64,000 nt of DNA from contig VRVR01000036.1 of assembly GCA_009859145.1 (NCBI GenBank), forward strand, positions 83,584-147,583. The letters are read 5' to 3'. Shown one piece after another: positions 38,047 through 47,560 of this stretch. Source of the DNA: Andalucia godoyi. Its lineage: Eukaryota; Discoba; Jakobea; Jakobida; Andaluciidae. Numbering within the stretch: the first letter of the stretch is position 1; the number at the start of each line of letters is the position of its first letter. A program made the translations under genes and the position numbers. The notes under the pieces are model-generated. The model searched no databases, was not told the origin of the DNA, and saw only the letters and a list, made by a program, of their open reading frames with translations.

Positions 38047-39471
38047 CTAGGAAGACTTCAGCGACTTCGATGGCATCATCTTCAGTTTCTTCCTCCCGTG
38101 TACCCAGAGAGGAGGACTGTACAGGCTAAGGACCGGCGAAGAGCACATGTCATCCTTCTTTGATAATCTCAAAAGGAATTGCAGGGGTCGCACGCAAGAA
38201 AGCACATCCTCGGTGCTGCTCGACGATCTTTTCGCATTTGCTATGTACGAGGATGCACGGATGCGGAAATGTTCAAAGTCAAAAGCGGTCGATCCATTTG
38301 CCAGACGCTCCATTTTTCCATTAGTGACAAACTGAGTGGCTTGAGAGGGTCCGGCAACACGGTTCCTGCATGAAACAAGACATGATCTTCCTTCGGATCG
38401 GATCGGTTGCCTTGTGTCACGATCCACAAGATCGAAGGAACACTCCAAATCATCAATATTCAGCGTCGACGTCGGGTTTTCAGTGATGACCAGGCGAATG
38501 GAACGGGACTTGCGGTTGTGCATGTAGACCGGACGGCAGGTTTCATGCGACGCAGAGCACGAAGTGGTAGTTGAGGCCGGACGAATCTCGTCCATTTGGC
38601 TGGAAGTCAACTTTTCGCAATTCTTTTCGACATACTGATTCCACGGAACGAATGTCTTGTCGGAAGTTGCATTGCTGTGATTGGTCAATGTAGAACTGGA
38701 AGACTGATCAGAAGAGACGGAGTCAAGAGACGTTGTCCGCTGGTGACCATGACCTTTGCGCGGGCGTCCTGGGGCTTCGTTGGCCATAAGCACGTCCAAT
38801 GTAGGCGCGCCCTCAGCTGCACAGTGTTCATCATGCACTGCAACTTCCCAAGAGGATTCCAACATGAATCCTGCGCATACACTTTGGACATCTGTGATGC
38901 ACTCGGGCTCTCCGCAGTTGTCATCATCTTCCATATGCGATTCGCAGTCATCGTCATCCGTGCACATGATGGCTGGCGAAGCCCTGTCCTTGCTGGCTCT
39001 TCTCGACACCGAAAATAGCGGTCGTTTCTCACAGCCATCCGCAACAAAGTGTTGCGGAGCAGATTGTAAAACCAATTCAAGCCGCCGGGAATGATTCGCT
39101 GAAACGTCGCGTTGGCTGCCCCGTGACGCCGAATCGATGTTCAACAGATTCATCTTGTACAACGCAGGTTGAACAACGTCTGAAGACGCAACAAACAATG
39201 GGTTCTCTGCACACACGAGCTGGGAATCTTCGATGGTGCACTTTTGCTGGGGGGATTTGGCAGCAAACTCAAACGCCGATGATCCGTTGGGGACAAAAAA
39301 TGCAGAATTGTCCGTAAAGGCTACGTTTTCGTAGTGAAACTCCCGGTCTGGAACGTCAAAAGCATAGGAGCTATCTGCCTGAGAGGCGGGGAGTGGAAAA
39401 CCGGGCTGTTCAGTGGCCCAAGCCGACGTTTGCTGCACCCAGTCCTCAACGAAAAACGCATCCGAGTTCAT
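38047..39471 (-). CDS. Unknown protein with AT-hook-like motif (474 aa)
   Basis: Not recognised. A GRPRKGHGHQR segment at about 240 is an AT-hook-like minor-groove binding motif, flanked by Ser/Thr-rich stretches. An acidic Cys-containing patch (DDDDCESHMEDDDNCGEPEC) lies before it. The C-terminal 150 residues look ordered and beta-rich (SIRLVITENPTSTLNIDDLECSF, then DFEHFRIRASSY, then FLLRLSKKDD and SPPLWVHGRKK). This order recalls Ig-like DNA-binding folds of the Rel/p53/velvet kind, but I cannot confirm it. It is possibly a nuclear regulator. The start is the ATG at 39471. Confidence 0.5.
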   Translation of the reverse strand: MNSDAFFVEDWVQQTSAWATEQPGFPLPASQADSSYAFDVPDREFHYENVAFTDNSAFFVPNGSSAFEFAAKSPQQKCTIEDSQLVCAENPLFVASSDVVQPALYKMNLLNIDSASRGSQRDVSANHSRRLELVLQSAPQHFVADGCEKRPLFSVSRRASKDRASPAIMCTDDDDCESHMEDDDNCGEPECITDVQSVCAGFMLESSWEVAVHDEHCAAEGAPTLDVLMANEAPGRPRKGHGHQRTTSLDSVSSDQSSSSTLTNHSNATSDKTFVPWNQYVEKNCEKLTSSQMDEIRPASTTTSCSASHETCRPVYMHNRKSRSIRLVITENPTSTLNIDDLECSFDLVDRDTRQPIRSEGRSCLVSCRNRVAGPSQATQFVTNGKMERLANGSTAFDFEHFRIRASSYIANAKRSSSSTEDVLSCVRPLQFLLRLSKKDDMCSSPVLSLYSPPLWVHGRKKLKMMPSKSLKSS

Positions 39472-40302
39472 GATGAAAGAATGTTGATGAACAAGGATCA
39501 AAACAAAGGGGAGGAAAAAAGAACAAGAAGGGGAAAAGGCGCAGAGCAAATTGGGAATGATTCAACGAGGATCGAGCAGATTCGGTATAAAATGACGCGA
39601 GAACAGCTAAATAAGCGATCTAAAGAGTTCTTTGCTGTGATTTGTTTCTTGTTCTTCTATTATTATTTTCTTTTTCCTTTTTCTTTCCTCTCTGTTTTGC
39701 GGATTGTTTTTGCTTTTCTTTTTTCTTAATTTCCCACAACGAAAACGAAAGAGGATCGTGGGAGGAGGGCTCCAAGGAAGCCGGGAAACCAGAAACCCAA
39801 AAGAAAACAGATGCACCACCCCAGACTGGACCGAATCGTTTCTTATCGGGCGCCATTGTCATCTGACATCAAAGTTGTTTCGGCGAACATTAGACATGTA
39901 CAGCTGACGCAAATTTCGATGTGGATCTTTGATCGTTCAGAGAACCGGAGGACAACGTGGTCTCGTCTTCGAAATACTGCACGAGTTTTCGTCCCAAGTC
40001 ATCGAGCATAGTTCCACCACGCGAAAGGCACTGACGTTCTGGATTGCCCCGCTCACTCTGTGTGTGTGTGTGTGTGCATAATTCGCAAGGCAATATAAGA
40101 GTGCATTTCATACAGCCGCGATAAATGTCTTCCAGTCAGTTTGTTGTTGTTGTTTCTTTTAATTTGAAATGAAGTAAAGGAGACATAGAAATTCAATACT
40201 TTCCAATTTCAATGTTGCGAGCTCAAAAGGACTGCAAACAAGCAAAACATTGATCCATCCACTAACACATGACAATGAAAAACGCATGGGAACCCCCGCG
40301 GA
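39472..40302. other. Intergenic, no gene seen
   Basis: About 830 bp with no supported gene. It includes T-rich and A-rich tracts at 39640-39750, a (TG)n run at about 40059-40077 and TTG triplets near 40141-40154. It should contain the promoter of the AT-hook-like gene (minus, 39471) and the 3' UTR of the NST1-like gene. Confidence 0.45.
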
Positions 40303-43300
40303 TCACCACACCGACGGTTTGGTGTTGTTTTGGCTCGAGCCTGCGGCCCAACCAGAATGACTGCCACTTTGCTGCTGAGCTTGACTTCCTATTCCGTACT
40401 GAGACCCAAACACATCGCCTGAGAACAGATTCATGGCAGGAAACGAAAAAGCAGTGGAATGATCGGATACCGTGCGCTGGTCCCATATGCTGTGCAGCGA
40501 CGGAGGAGCACCAATGGAGGCACCTGAAGCATTCCGATCGTCTCCAATTCGAGAATCTGCTTGGGAGAATGGCATCAAAGGCTCCACTGATTGGTGTACT
40601 GAAGAACTGCTGGCTGATGCAGAGATGCTAGACAAAGAAGCAGCGAGAGTCGAACGCGGCTGAGCAGAGTGTCCCGACAAAGGGATGATCGACGCACCCG
40701 GAGAAGATTGTTGCTGCTGCGACACAGAACTTGCGGCATTCATAGGACCCGGAAATTGGGTCGGCATTGACAGGACCGGCGCTGGATTTGAGGACGACCA
40801 CACAGATCCAAACAGGGAAAAGAGGGAAGAAGAATTGTTGAACACAGTTGAATTTGAATTTGGTGATGAAGAATTCGACTGAGCTGGCTGCTGCTGATAA
40901 AATGACGACGATGCAGCCGCTGTCGTGATTGATACGTTACCCGCTGGAACAGGCTCGTTGGCGGCGAAAGAAAACGCAGGAGCAGCCACAGGGGCATTGG
41001 AGGGATGACCCTGCATGGTGCGTGGCACGGAATTCGCAGAGGCGGAAGCAGTGGATACCGACGGTGACATGTGTGGATTGCTAGCAACCGGAAGTTGTAC
41101 GGAAGACTTGGCAGTCCCCTTCGTTCGCATCGAACCAGTAGCTTTTCCGGGATTTGAAACAGACAGGTTTGACACTGAAAGGCTCGCAGCATTCGTACCA
41201 TCAACTCTATCCGTGCTACGTAGCGGCATCACACCCAGGTCGTTCCTTGCAGTTGAAGGCGCCGCAATCCGTGATTTCTGGACGACTTCCGTTGCAGGAA
41301 CAGCGTGTTTTTCGTCGTCTAACTTTGCATTGCGCTTCTTTTTTCCGCCTCTTTTCTTATTCTTCTTCTTCTTTCCACCCAACACTTGGCCTACCGCATC
41401 ATCATCCGACTCGTCATCATCGTACTCTTCTACCGCAGCATCCACCCCAAGAGGCGCAGCATTCGCGACGTCAGAAACAGACTCCACCTTCGAAACATCC
41501 AACTTACCAAGCACAAGTGCAGCAATCGGATGTATTCCAGTTTCTCCTTTCGCTGAAGGTGGCGAGTCTGTTGCGGATTTGCTCTTTGACTCACATAGAG
41601 TGTCGGCATTGGAGTCCTGACGATCCACGATCTTGGACACATCGTCAATGGGTTCATCTACTTCCTCGTCGTCATCATCTTCAACCAAAATAATCTTGGC
41701 ATTTCCAACCTCCACTGTTCTGGAAGATTCCAGCAGATTCGAGTCTTGCGATTTGCCATGACTAATACCTTTTCCACGCCCCACATCAGCTTCATCTTCT
41801 GATGACACTTCTTCCACAACCTTCTTCTTATTAGACGATTTCGACGAGTCTCGAGAATGACTCGCGTTGCCGTGCGTTTTCTTATTCGCTGCCTTCTCAT
41901 TTGCAACACTTGCTGCTTTCTTTTTGTTTTTCTCTTCTTGCTTCTTTGTCGGTTTCTTCGTATCTTCTCTTGCGAGATCATCTAACAATCGTTGCTGATG
42001 CAAAAGAGAAACAACATCACGGTGAGCAAGCACAATGCGAGAAATGAAACAGCGAGCAACAAAGATCTGGAAAAACCAACGAGAATCAAACACTCGCTGA
42101 AGGTGACGAATGTCTCGACGGTGAACCTTATCATCGACAGATTGGCTCCTTCCGACATCCGACTTCTTTGACTTGGTGGGATATTTCATGGTCGCTGGAT
42201 TTGCTGCAGCTGCTTCCTCTACAGTTCCGACCCTTGTCGAAAGCAGCAGAGACGGGTTTGCACTGAAAACGCTGAACGCAACAGCAGCATCAAGAAGTGG
42301 TGGAACACGATCATCTGATTGGGGTTTTTCTGCCTTGGGCTTCGATTCAATGGCATTTTGCCGTCTCTTAAGCATAAGCTGAAGAAATTCCTGAAAAGTA
42401 ACGCCTTTGGGAAGGCCAGAAGCAATGCGATCATAATGCTCGGCGTTTTCTTTGAAGTCTTCCTGCTCGTCATCATAGTCGTCTCCATCATCATCATCGT
42501 CGTCGTCGTCGTCGTCGTCGTCATCATCATCATCATCATCATCACCGCCACCACCACCACCACCACCACCACCATCGTCGTCGTCGTCATCATCATCATC
42601 ATCGCCGCCACCACCTTCCCGAGACTGATCGTCTTCGGAAACGTTGGCATTCTCCGAGACTTCCGATTCTTCAGAATCTGACAAGTCTTGCATCCCAGAA
42701 TTGTTCGACGTTTCGTCATCTTCTCCCTCAAGATCAGAATCGCTCAAGTCCGAATCACTGTTGTACGAATGAGACAACGCATAAGACGCTGCCCACAAAT
42801 CCCCGTGAAGCGACAAGTTATCGTCGAGACCATAGATTGCAGTAATCTTGTCCATAAGCTCCGAAAATCTTCGTCCATTATCGGATAAATATTCCTTGGA
42901 GAGATGGATGCGGCCGTCTCGAATGCAAACGGACGATCCAAAAGGAAACTCCCGCCGCAGATCCAAATACGCCATATAGTCGGCGGACATGCTGGACGAG
43001 GACACGAGGGACCCATTCATTTGCGGCATCGCACCAAATCCAGACACGGCAGCCATCCCCGATGCGGACGCACCATTTGCAAATCCGTTCAAGAACTGCG
43101 GGTTTGTTGAGGGTACAGAATACTTCTTCCTTTCCAATTCAAGGCAGTAACTTTCAAAAAGCTGAACTTCGCGGTCAAAGATTGTTCTTCTCTTTCCACA
43201 GGTTGGGCAGGAACAAGTGTGGCGATGATGGCTTCGCAGGCTTTTCAAAACAAACGCCTTGTCAACTTCGCATAAAGCGAATTGGCGATCCATCGGCAAT

Positions 43301-43518
43301 TGCAGCCAAAAGTCACGAACCAGAAACCTTTCCATCGTCGGATGCCTCTCGAAATTCTCGGTGGAAGCCGGTGTAGATCGATTTCGAACCATGCCTGTAT
43401 ACCACTCTTGCGTTACGTTTTCTCTCTTCCCAAAATAATGGTCTGAAAACGGAACTTGCGAAGAAAAAAAGAAAAGGAAAGTGCTTCTCTGCTGCCAAAC
43501 GATCGATCGATCAAGCAT
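40303..43518 (-). CDS. NST1/FAM193-like protein (1071 aa)
   Basis: Residues about 70-130 match the conserved core of fungal Nst1 and animal FAM193: RDFWLQLPMDRQFALCEVDK, then HHRHTCSCPTCGKRR (a CxCxxC motif), then VQLFESYCLELERKK. Near residue 480 the FVARCFISRIVLAHRDVV segment plus a KK/EE-rich coiled coil matches the second conserved block of Nst1. Between them are acidic and glycine homopolymers coded by GAC/GGT triplet expansions (about 42480-42610). The C-terminal 350 residues are Ser/Asn-rich. Yeast Nst1 mediates salt tolerance and associates with P-bodies; the role here is not known. The start is the first ATG (43518), about 90 bp downstream of a TATAAAAAA box at 43600-43610. An ATG at 43392 is an alternative. 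Confidence 0.65.
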   Translation of the reverse strand: MLDRSIVWQQRSTFLFFFSSQVPFSDHYFGKRENVTQEWYTGMVRNRSTPASTENFERHPTMERFLVRDFWLQLPMDRQFALCEVDKAFVLKSLRSHHRHTCSCPTCGKRRTIFDREVQLFESYCLELERKKYSVPSTNPQFLNGFANGASASGMAAVSGFGAMPQMNGSLVSSSSMSADYMAYLDLRREFPFGSSVCIRDGRIHLSKEYLSDNGRRFSELMDKITAIYGLDDNLSLHGDLWAASYALSHSYNSDSDLSDSDLEGEDDETSNNSGMQDLSDSEESEVSENANVSEDDQSREGGGGDDDDDDDDDDGGGGGGGGGGDDDDDDDDDDDDDDDDDDDGDDYDDEQEDFKENAEHYDRIASGLPKGVTFQEFLQLMLKRRQNAIESKPKAEKPQSDDRVPPLLDAAVAFSVFSANPSLLLSTRVGTVEEAAAANPATMKYPTKSKKSDVGRSQSVDDKVHRRDIRHLQRVFDSRWFFQIFVARCFISRIVLAHRDVVSLLHQQRLLDDLAREDTKKPTKKQEEKNKKKAASVANEKAANKKTHGNASHSRDSSKSSNKKKVVEEVSSEDEADVGRGKGISHGKSQDSNLLESSRTVEVGNAKIILVEDDDDEEVDEPIDDVSKIVDRQDSNADTLCESKSKSATDSPPSAKGETGIHPIAALVLGKLDVSKVESVSDVANAAPLGVDAAVEEYDDDESDDDAVGQVLGGKKKKNKKRGGKKKRNAKLDDEKHAVPATEVVQKSRIAAPSTARNDLGVMPLRSTDRVDGTNAASLSVSNLSVSNPGKATGSMRTKGTAKSSVQLPVASNPHMSPSVSTASASANSVPRTMQGHPSNAPVAAPAFSFAANEPVPAGNVSITTAAASSSFYQQQPAQSNSSSPNSNSTVFNNSSSLFSLFGSVWSSSNPAPVLSMPTQFPGPMNAASSVSQQQQSSPGASIIPLSGHSAQPRSTLAASLSSISASASSSSVHQSVEPLMPFSQADSRIGDDRNASGASIGAPPSLHSIWDQRTVSDHSTAFSFPAMNLFSGDVFGSQYGIGSQAQQQSGSHSGWAAGSSQNNTKPSVW

Positions 43519-43963
43519 CGCACCCTTCACCCCCCTCCCCACTACGGTCGTTGGTATGCCTACGGCGGTTTTGGCGGGAATGTTTGGAAATCCAGCTGAT
43601 TTTTTATAGCATCACACGTTCCACATACGGCGACTATGCCCCTATATGAACGCTCCATACACTTGGCAGCTAGTTTGCTCATCTCCGAAAGATTCTTTCA
43701 GGAAATGAAACATAAATGCGCAAACTGTTACAGAGCATTGTCCTAATTTCTAAGGACGGGCTTTGCTGTTTTGGAAAAGGAGACGTCAGCCACATTCTCC
43801 ATCTGGAAAAAAATTGGTTGTTTACAAACGCCGTCGCAATGATGAACCATCAAGTCTACGGCTACCACAAATTGCAGTGTGGCTCAGAGACATTCAACAA
43901 AAAAAAAAGGCGAAACTGAGAGGTTTTACGCTCCAAATATCCACATTTATTCATTCAGCATTC
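43519..43963. other. Intergenic upstream of NST1-like gene
   Basis: Holds a TATAAAAAA element on the minus strand (about 43600-43608) and the 3' end of PPIL4. No gene seen. Confidence 0.4.
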
Positions 43964-45034
43964 TTATTGCCGCCATGATTCACGTCGATGTCGATTCCAA
44001 AGCTTTGCGACACTTTGGGAGAAGTCAACACGAATACGTCGATCATCAATAATGCAACCATCCATCTTGACAAATGCGCGCTCGCAATCTTGCTGATTGT
44101 CATATTCCACAAACGCATAGCCGAGACTCTCTCGTGTCTCTCTATGCCGAATCACCTCACAGCTGACCACCTTTCCGAACCTCGAAAAAATAATGGCCAG
44201 GTCGTCGTCACAAGTGCAAGGATTTAATTTGCACACAAACAGAACCGTCTCGGGAGGACGGGCGTCGGCGTCTGGCAGGTCCCCTAGTACTTCGAGAACA
44301 ACAGCACGGGCATGAGAATCAACGTCCCTCACAAATTCATCCACCTCATTTCTGCTCAAAAAAGTCGGGACTGGTTTCGGCAAGACGCCTTCAGAATTTC
44401 GACGAAGAGAGGGATTGATCGAAGTCCAATTCAATTCAGAAAGGTCTCCAGGATCCTCGAACGGATCGTCAAGAATGTGCGTACTCAAGATTCGCACTTC
44501 TTTAAAAGGTATTTTTGAAGACACATCGACTACAAGACTGTTCATCGTCCGCAGCACGTCGAATCCCTCTGCTACTCGGCCAAAAATAGTATGCTGCCGA
44601 TCCATATGAGCAAGTGGCAATTTGGATGTTGTGATGTAGAACGGAGCAGAATTTGCATTATGTTCACCAAAATTTACATACCCAACCATTCCGAATTGAT
44701 CATGCAGAAGAGAATCATGCCGCTCATCCTTAATGTACCGCAGTCGTTCTTTCTCCGACTGCGTTCTAGACAAAATGCCAAAGATTGAGTAGCCACGAGC
44801 ATCACCAACATCCAATTTCTTTTCATGCGCCACATGGAGATCTGCCACATCCAATTCACGAGTATTGGGGTTGCCCATCTGTACACAGACATCCTTCTGG
44901 ATGAAATGTACGAGCGAGTTGGAATAGTATCCGATCTTGCACAGCTTCAAAAAATTCATGGCAGAATCGGGAACCTCGTCGACAAAAAGATCAATAACGA
45001 TGTCTCCGAGAGAAGTCTCCAAGAGCACAGCCAT
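43964..45034 (-). CDS. PPIL4: Cyclophilin-RRM protein PPIL4 (356 aa)
   Basis: Spliceosome-associated peptidyl-prolyl isomerase. The N-terminal cyclophilin domain (1-165) has MAVLLETSLGDIVIDLF, NFLKLCKIGYY, HDQFGMVGYVNFGEHNANSAPFYIT and QHTIFGRVAEGFDVL. PPIL4-type substitutions in the active-site segment suggest weak isomerase activity. The C-terminal RRM (about 250-330) has RNP2 LFVCKLN and RNP1 LGYAFVEYD. The arginine-rich tail of animal PPIL4 is missing, so the protein is shorter (356 versus 492). The start is the ATG at 45034, which gives the family N terminus exactly. Confidence 0.93.
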   Translation of the reverse strand: MAVLLETSLGDIVIDLFVDEVPDSAMNFLKLCKIGYYSNSLVHFIQKDVCVQMGNPNTRELDVADLHVAHEKKLDVGDARGYSIFGILSRTQSEKERLRYIKDERHDSLLHDQFGMVGYVNFGEHNANSAPFYITTSKLPLAHMDRQHTIFGRVAEGFDVLRTMNSLVVDVSSKIPFKEVRILSTHILDDPFEDPGDLSELNWTSINPSLRRNSEGVLPKPVPTFLSRNEVDEFVRDVDSHARAVVLEVLGDLPDADARPPETVLFVCKLNPCTCDDDLAIIFSRFGKVVSCEVIRHRETRESLGYAFVEYDNQQDCERAFVKMDGCIIDDRRIRVDFSQSVAKLWNRHRRESWRQ

Positions 45035-46054
45035 TTCTGCTGCGAAACAAGTACAGTGCTCTTTCAAAGAAGTCCGATTAGAAACAAATATATACTAAGG
45101 ATATTTGGATATTTGCAGAAGTCGAGTTCTTTTTCGAATGATTATTTTTTGACAGCAAAATAAAAAAGCAATTTGTCCGGCAAGGAATATTTACCAACAA
45201 ATCGTCCGCTGCTGCATGCATGCATGAGCACACCACGTTATGATCCGCTAATAACCCTCCAACCTAAATGTCTGGCGGACGGCTGTGAATATCATCGGAT
45301 AGCATGGCCGAGTTGGCAGCCGTCGACATTGCTGTTGAAGGAAGGCCGACCTCCCCCCCTGCAGACCAGCTGATGTTGTTGTTGCTGTCGTTGTTGTTGC
45401 TGTTGTTGTCGCGGCGGCGTAGGTGTGCAGGTCGAGGCCCAATGAGACGCTGTCGAATATTGACAACCGATTCCTTGTAATCGATGTTGGGCGATGATGC
45501 GGATTTATAAAGTCACTATACGCCAAAAAATAAATCTGTCTGAGGCACAGCATGCGAGCCAGATGTTTGGAGAGTAGTACTTTACCCCACTCACTCAGAA
45601 ATTTCAGACATTGCCATTTCGGTCGCCTTTTTTCCATTCATGTCAGCCCATCGCCACTCCGATGCCCATCGTGTGCGGCCCCGTTCTCTGCTCAAGATAG
45701 GAGAACTGTTCATGTGAAAAAAGACTGCTGTATGTATCTCGCACGAAAGGGCGTTGTGGTAGCGAGATTGGTGCGCGTGCTCCACGGTCCACCATCCATG
45801 ACCGGTGGTGAATCGTGGTGTGTGTCGGCTGCTCGAGAACCGCGAATGACGCGTTCTTCCTACTGCTGTAAAAAAGAGACGTATTTTCATGAAATCGTCA
45901 CTTGATGCTCGGCATGTGTGGACTTTTTTGGTCGCTGGGAGTTTTTGGGAAAGCCCTATTCTTTTCATCTGCAACGCAAGACAAGGAAACAATGGACTTT
46001 TCTGGAATTGGATTTCCTTGATCTTGGTGAATCGGACCTGTGCTGTATTAGATC
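45035..46054. other. Intergenic, no gene seen
   Basis: About 1 kb between the divergent starts of PPIL4 and NOT4. It contains TTG/CTG triplet repeats at about 45375-45413 and the second copy of the 95-bp repeat (45586-45679). Overlapping open frames are short and non-conserved. Confidence 0.45.
45586..45679. repeat. 95-bp dispersed repeat fragment, copy 2
   Basis: Inverted copy of 36744-36838. The longest identical stretch spans GAAATTTCAGACATTGCC and beyond. Neither copy keeps an uninterrupted reading frame in common with the other. Confidence 0.85.
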
Positions 46055-47560
46055 ATGTACGACGATAGCAGCGACGGTGCCAATGAGTGCCCTCTTTGCC
46101 TGGAAGAGATGGACGCAACGGACATGGGATTCAAACCGTGCGTTTGCGGATACAAAATTTGCATTTGGTGTTGGAATCAAATCAATGAGCGCTTCGACGG
46201 CCGGTGTCCTAACTGCCGACGCGAGTATGATACTGCGAATGTTCAGTTTGAGGAAGTTTATGCAGATTCAGGTTCTCGAGAATCTCAGAAGCTGAAGAAG
46301 AAGAAATCAACAGGTGCCGTCTCCAGCGGGTCTGCTGCGGTATCTGCTCCGCGCTCGTCTTCCTTTTCTGCAACTGGTTTTCCTGCTTCTGGCGCCAATG
46401 CAGCAAGGCCCCCGTCTTCTGGAAATCCCGGACTTCCGCAGCCGAGCGCGGTTCCAATTCCTTCTATTGCTATCCCGTCTCGACGCGATTTGGCGAACGT
46501 GCGAGTCATCCAGAGGAATTTGGTCTATGTTGTTGGTTTACCACCATCGCTTGCTCGAGAGGACCTTCTTCGATCTCCAGAGTATTTCAGCCAATACGGG
46601 AAGATATTGAAACTCGTTGTCAACAAACCGCACTCTCAACAAAATCCACGGTCCAGTTCGTTTTCTGCGTACGTGACATTCGCAGAACCTATTGCGGCGC
46701 GTGCTGCAATCGAAAATGTCGATGGTGTCGTTGTCGATGACCGAACAATCAAAGCTTCTTTTGGCACAACGAAGTACTGCTCTTACTTCTTGAGGGGAAT
46801 TCAGTGCACTAATCCCGAATGCATGTATCTTCATGATCTCGGGGACGAGACTGATACCTTCACGAAAGAAGACATGATCCTCCGGAAGGCCTCTTTCCAG
46901 AATTCCATTCATCCCCCAAGCCACCCGGAAAACGATCTCTGGCAGGGCCCAGGCTTCCCTCCTGTTGGACGAGACGCATTCGAAGAACCTTATTATGACG
47001 AAAGCGAAGAAGAAGTCCCTCAACCAGCTCCCGTGCAAAGTCCGACCGTCGCTCAAGCTGCCACAGCAAGTGACTTTCGAGCTTCTTCGCAAGAATGGCC
47101 CACTATTCAGTCCGCTTCTCAGAATAACAGACCGTTTGTGCCGAAGACACCAGTGAAGAAACTGCTTCCTTCCGGAGCCCAGACATCCCAGTTGTCCAGC
47201 AACAATCCTTTTTCGCAAAAGGCATCAACAAGTCTTGCTGTTGGGGGTGTCGCGCCACAAGAAGCCGGTGCTTCAGTAGAGAATCTCGGCACATCTGCAA
47301 TCCCGACTTCCGACCAGTTTTCCACAGCAGGCCGGCGGGATACCCCGGTTTGTGCTTTTTTCCGCCATATTGTCCCAATGCCCAGAGCTTCTGTGCAGTG
47401 GGCTGCGATGAATGCGGTATCTTGGTCGTTTTCTTTGCTGCCACAGTCTACAGAATTTGTCACGAAGTCTGTTGATGAACTGCTACCAGAAGTATTGTCG
47501 GACTACACCAGAGTACCTAGCGTCCCGGTATCTCATTTCCCTGGCTCTGTTGCACAATAA
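46055..47560 (+). CDS. CNOT4: CCR4-NOT E3 ubiquitin ligase NOT4 (501 aa)
   Basis: Ubiquitin ligase of the CCR4-NOT complex, acting in mRNA decay and co-translational quality control. Residues 10-57 form the C4C4 RING: CPLCLEEM, CVCGYKICIWCWNQI and GRCPNCRREY. Residues about 148-235 form the RRM: NLVYVVGLPPSLAREDLL, YFSQYGKILKLVVNK and AYVTFAEPIAARAAI. The adjacent CCCH finger (CSYFLRGIQCTNPECMYLHD) follows at once, as in all NOT4 proteins. The C-terminal half is Ser/Pro-rich and unconserved. The ATG at 46055 is the first in frame and 9 residues before the RING. Confidence 0.95.
   Translation: MYDDSSDGANECPLCLEEMDATDMGFKPCVCGYKICIWCWNQINERFDGRCPNCRREYDTANVQFEEVYADSGSRESQKLKKKKSTGAVSSGSAAVSAPRSSSFSATGFPASGANAARPPSSGNPGLPQPSAVPIPSIAIPSRRDLANVRVIQRNLVYVVGLPPSLAREDLLRSPEYFSQYGKILKLVVNKPHSQQNPRSSSFSAYVTFAEPIAARAAIENVDGVVVDDRTIKASFGTTKYCSYFLRGIQCTNPECMYLHDLGDETDTFTKEDMILRKASFQNSIHPPSHPENDLWQGPGFPPVGRDAFEEPYYDESEEEVPQPAPVQSPTVAQAATASDFRASSQEWPTIQSASQNNRPFVPKTPVKKLLPSGAQTSQLSSNNPFSQKASTSLAVGGVAPQEAGASVENLGTSAIPTSDQFSTAGRRDTPVCAFFRHIVPMPRASVQWAAMNAVSWSFSLLPQSTEFVTKSVDELLPEVLSDYTRVPSVPVSHFPGSVAQ

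Noticed and set aside
45297-45470. tRNA-like opening ATGGCCGAGTTGG with partial acceptor-stem pairing near 45460
   Set aside because: No GTTCGAA-type T-arm, no plausible anticodon stem, and the candidate ends are about 170 nt apart.
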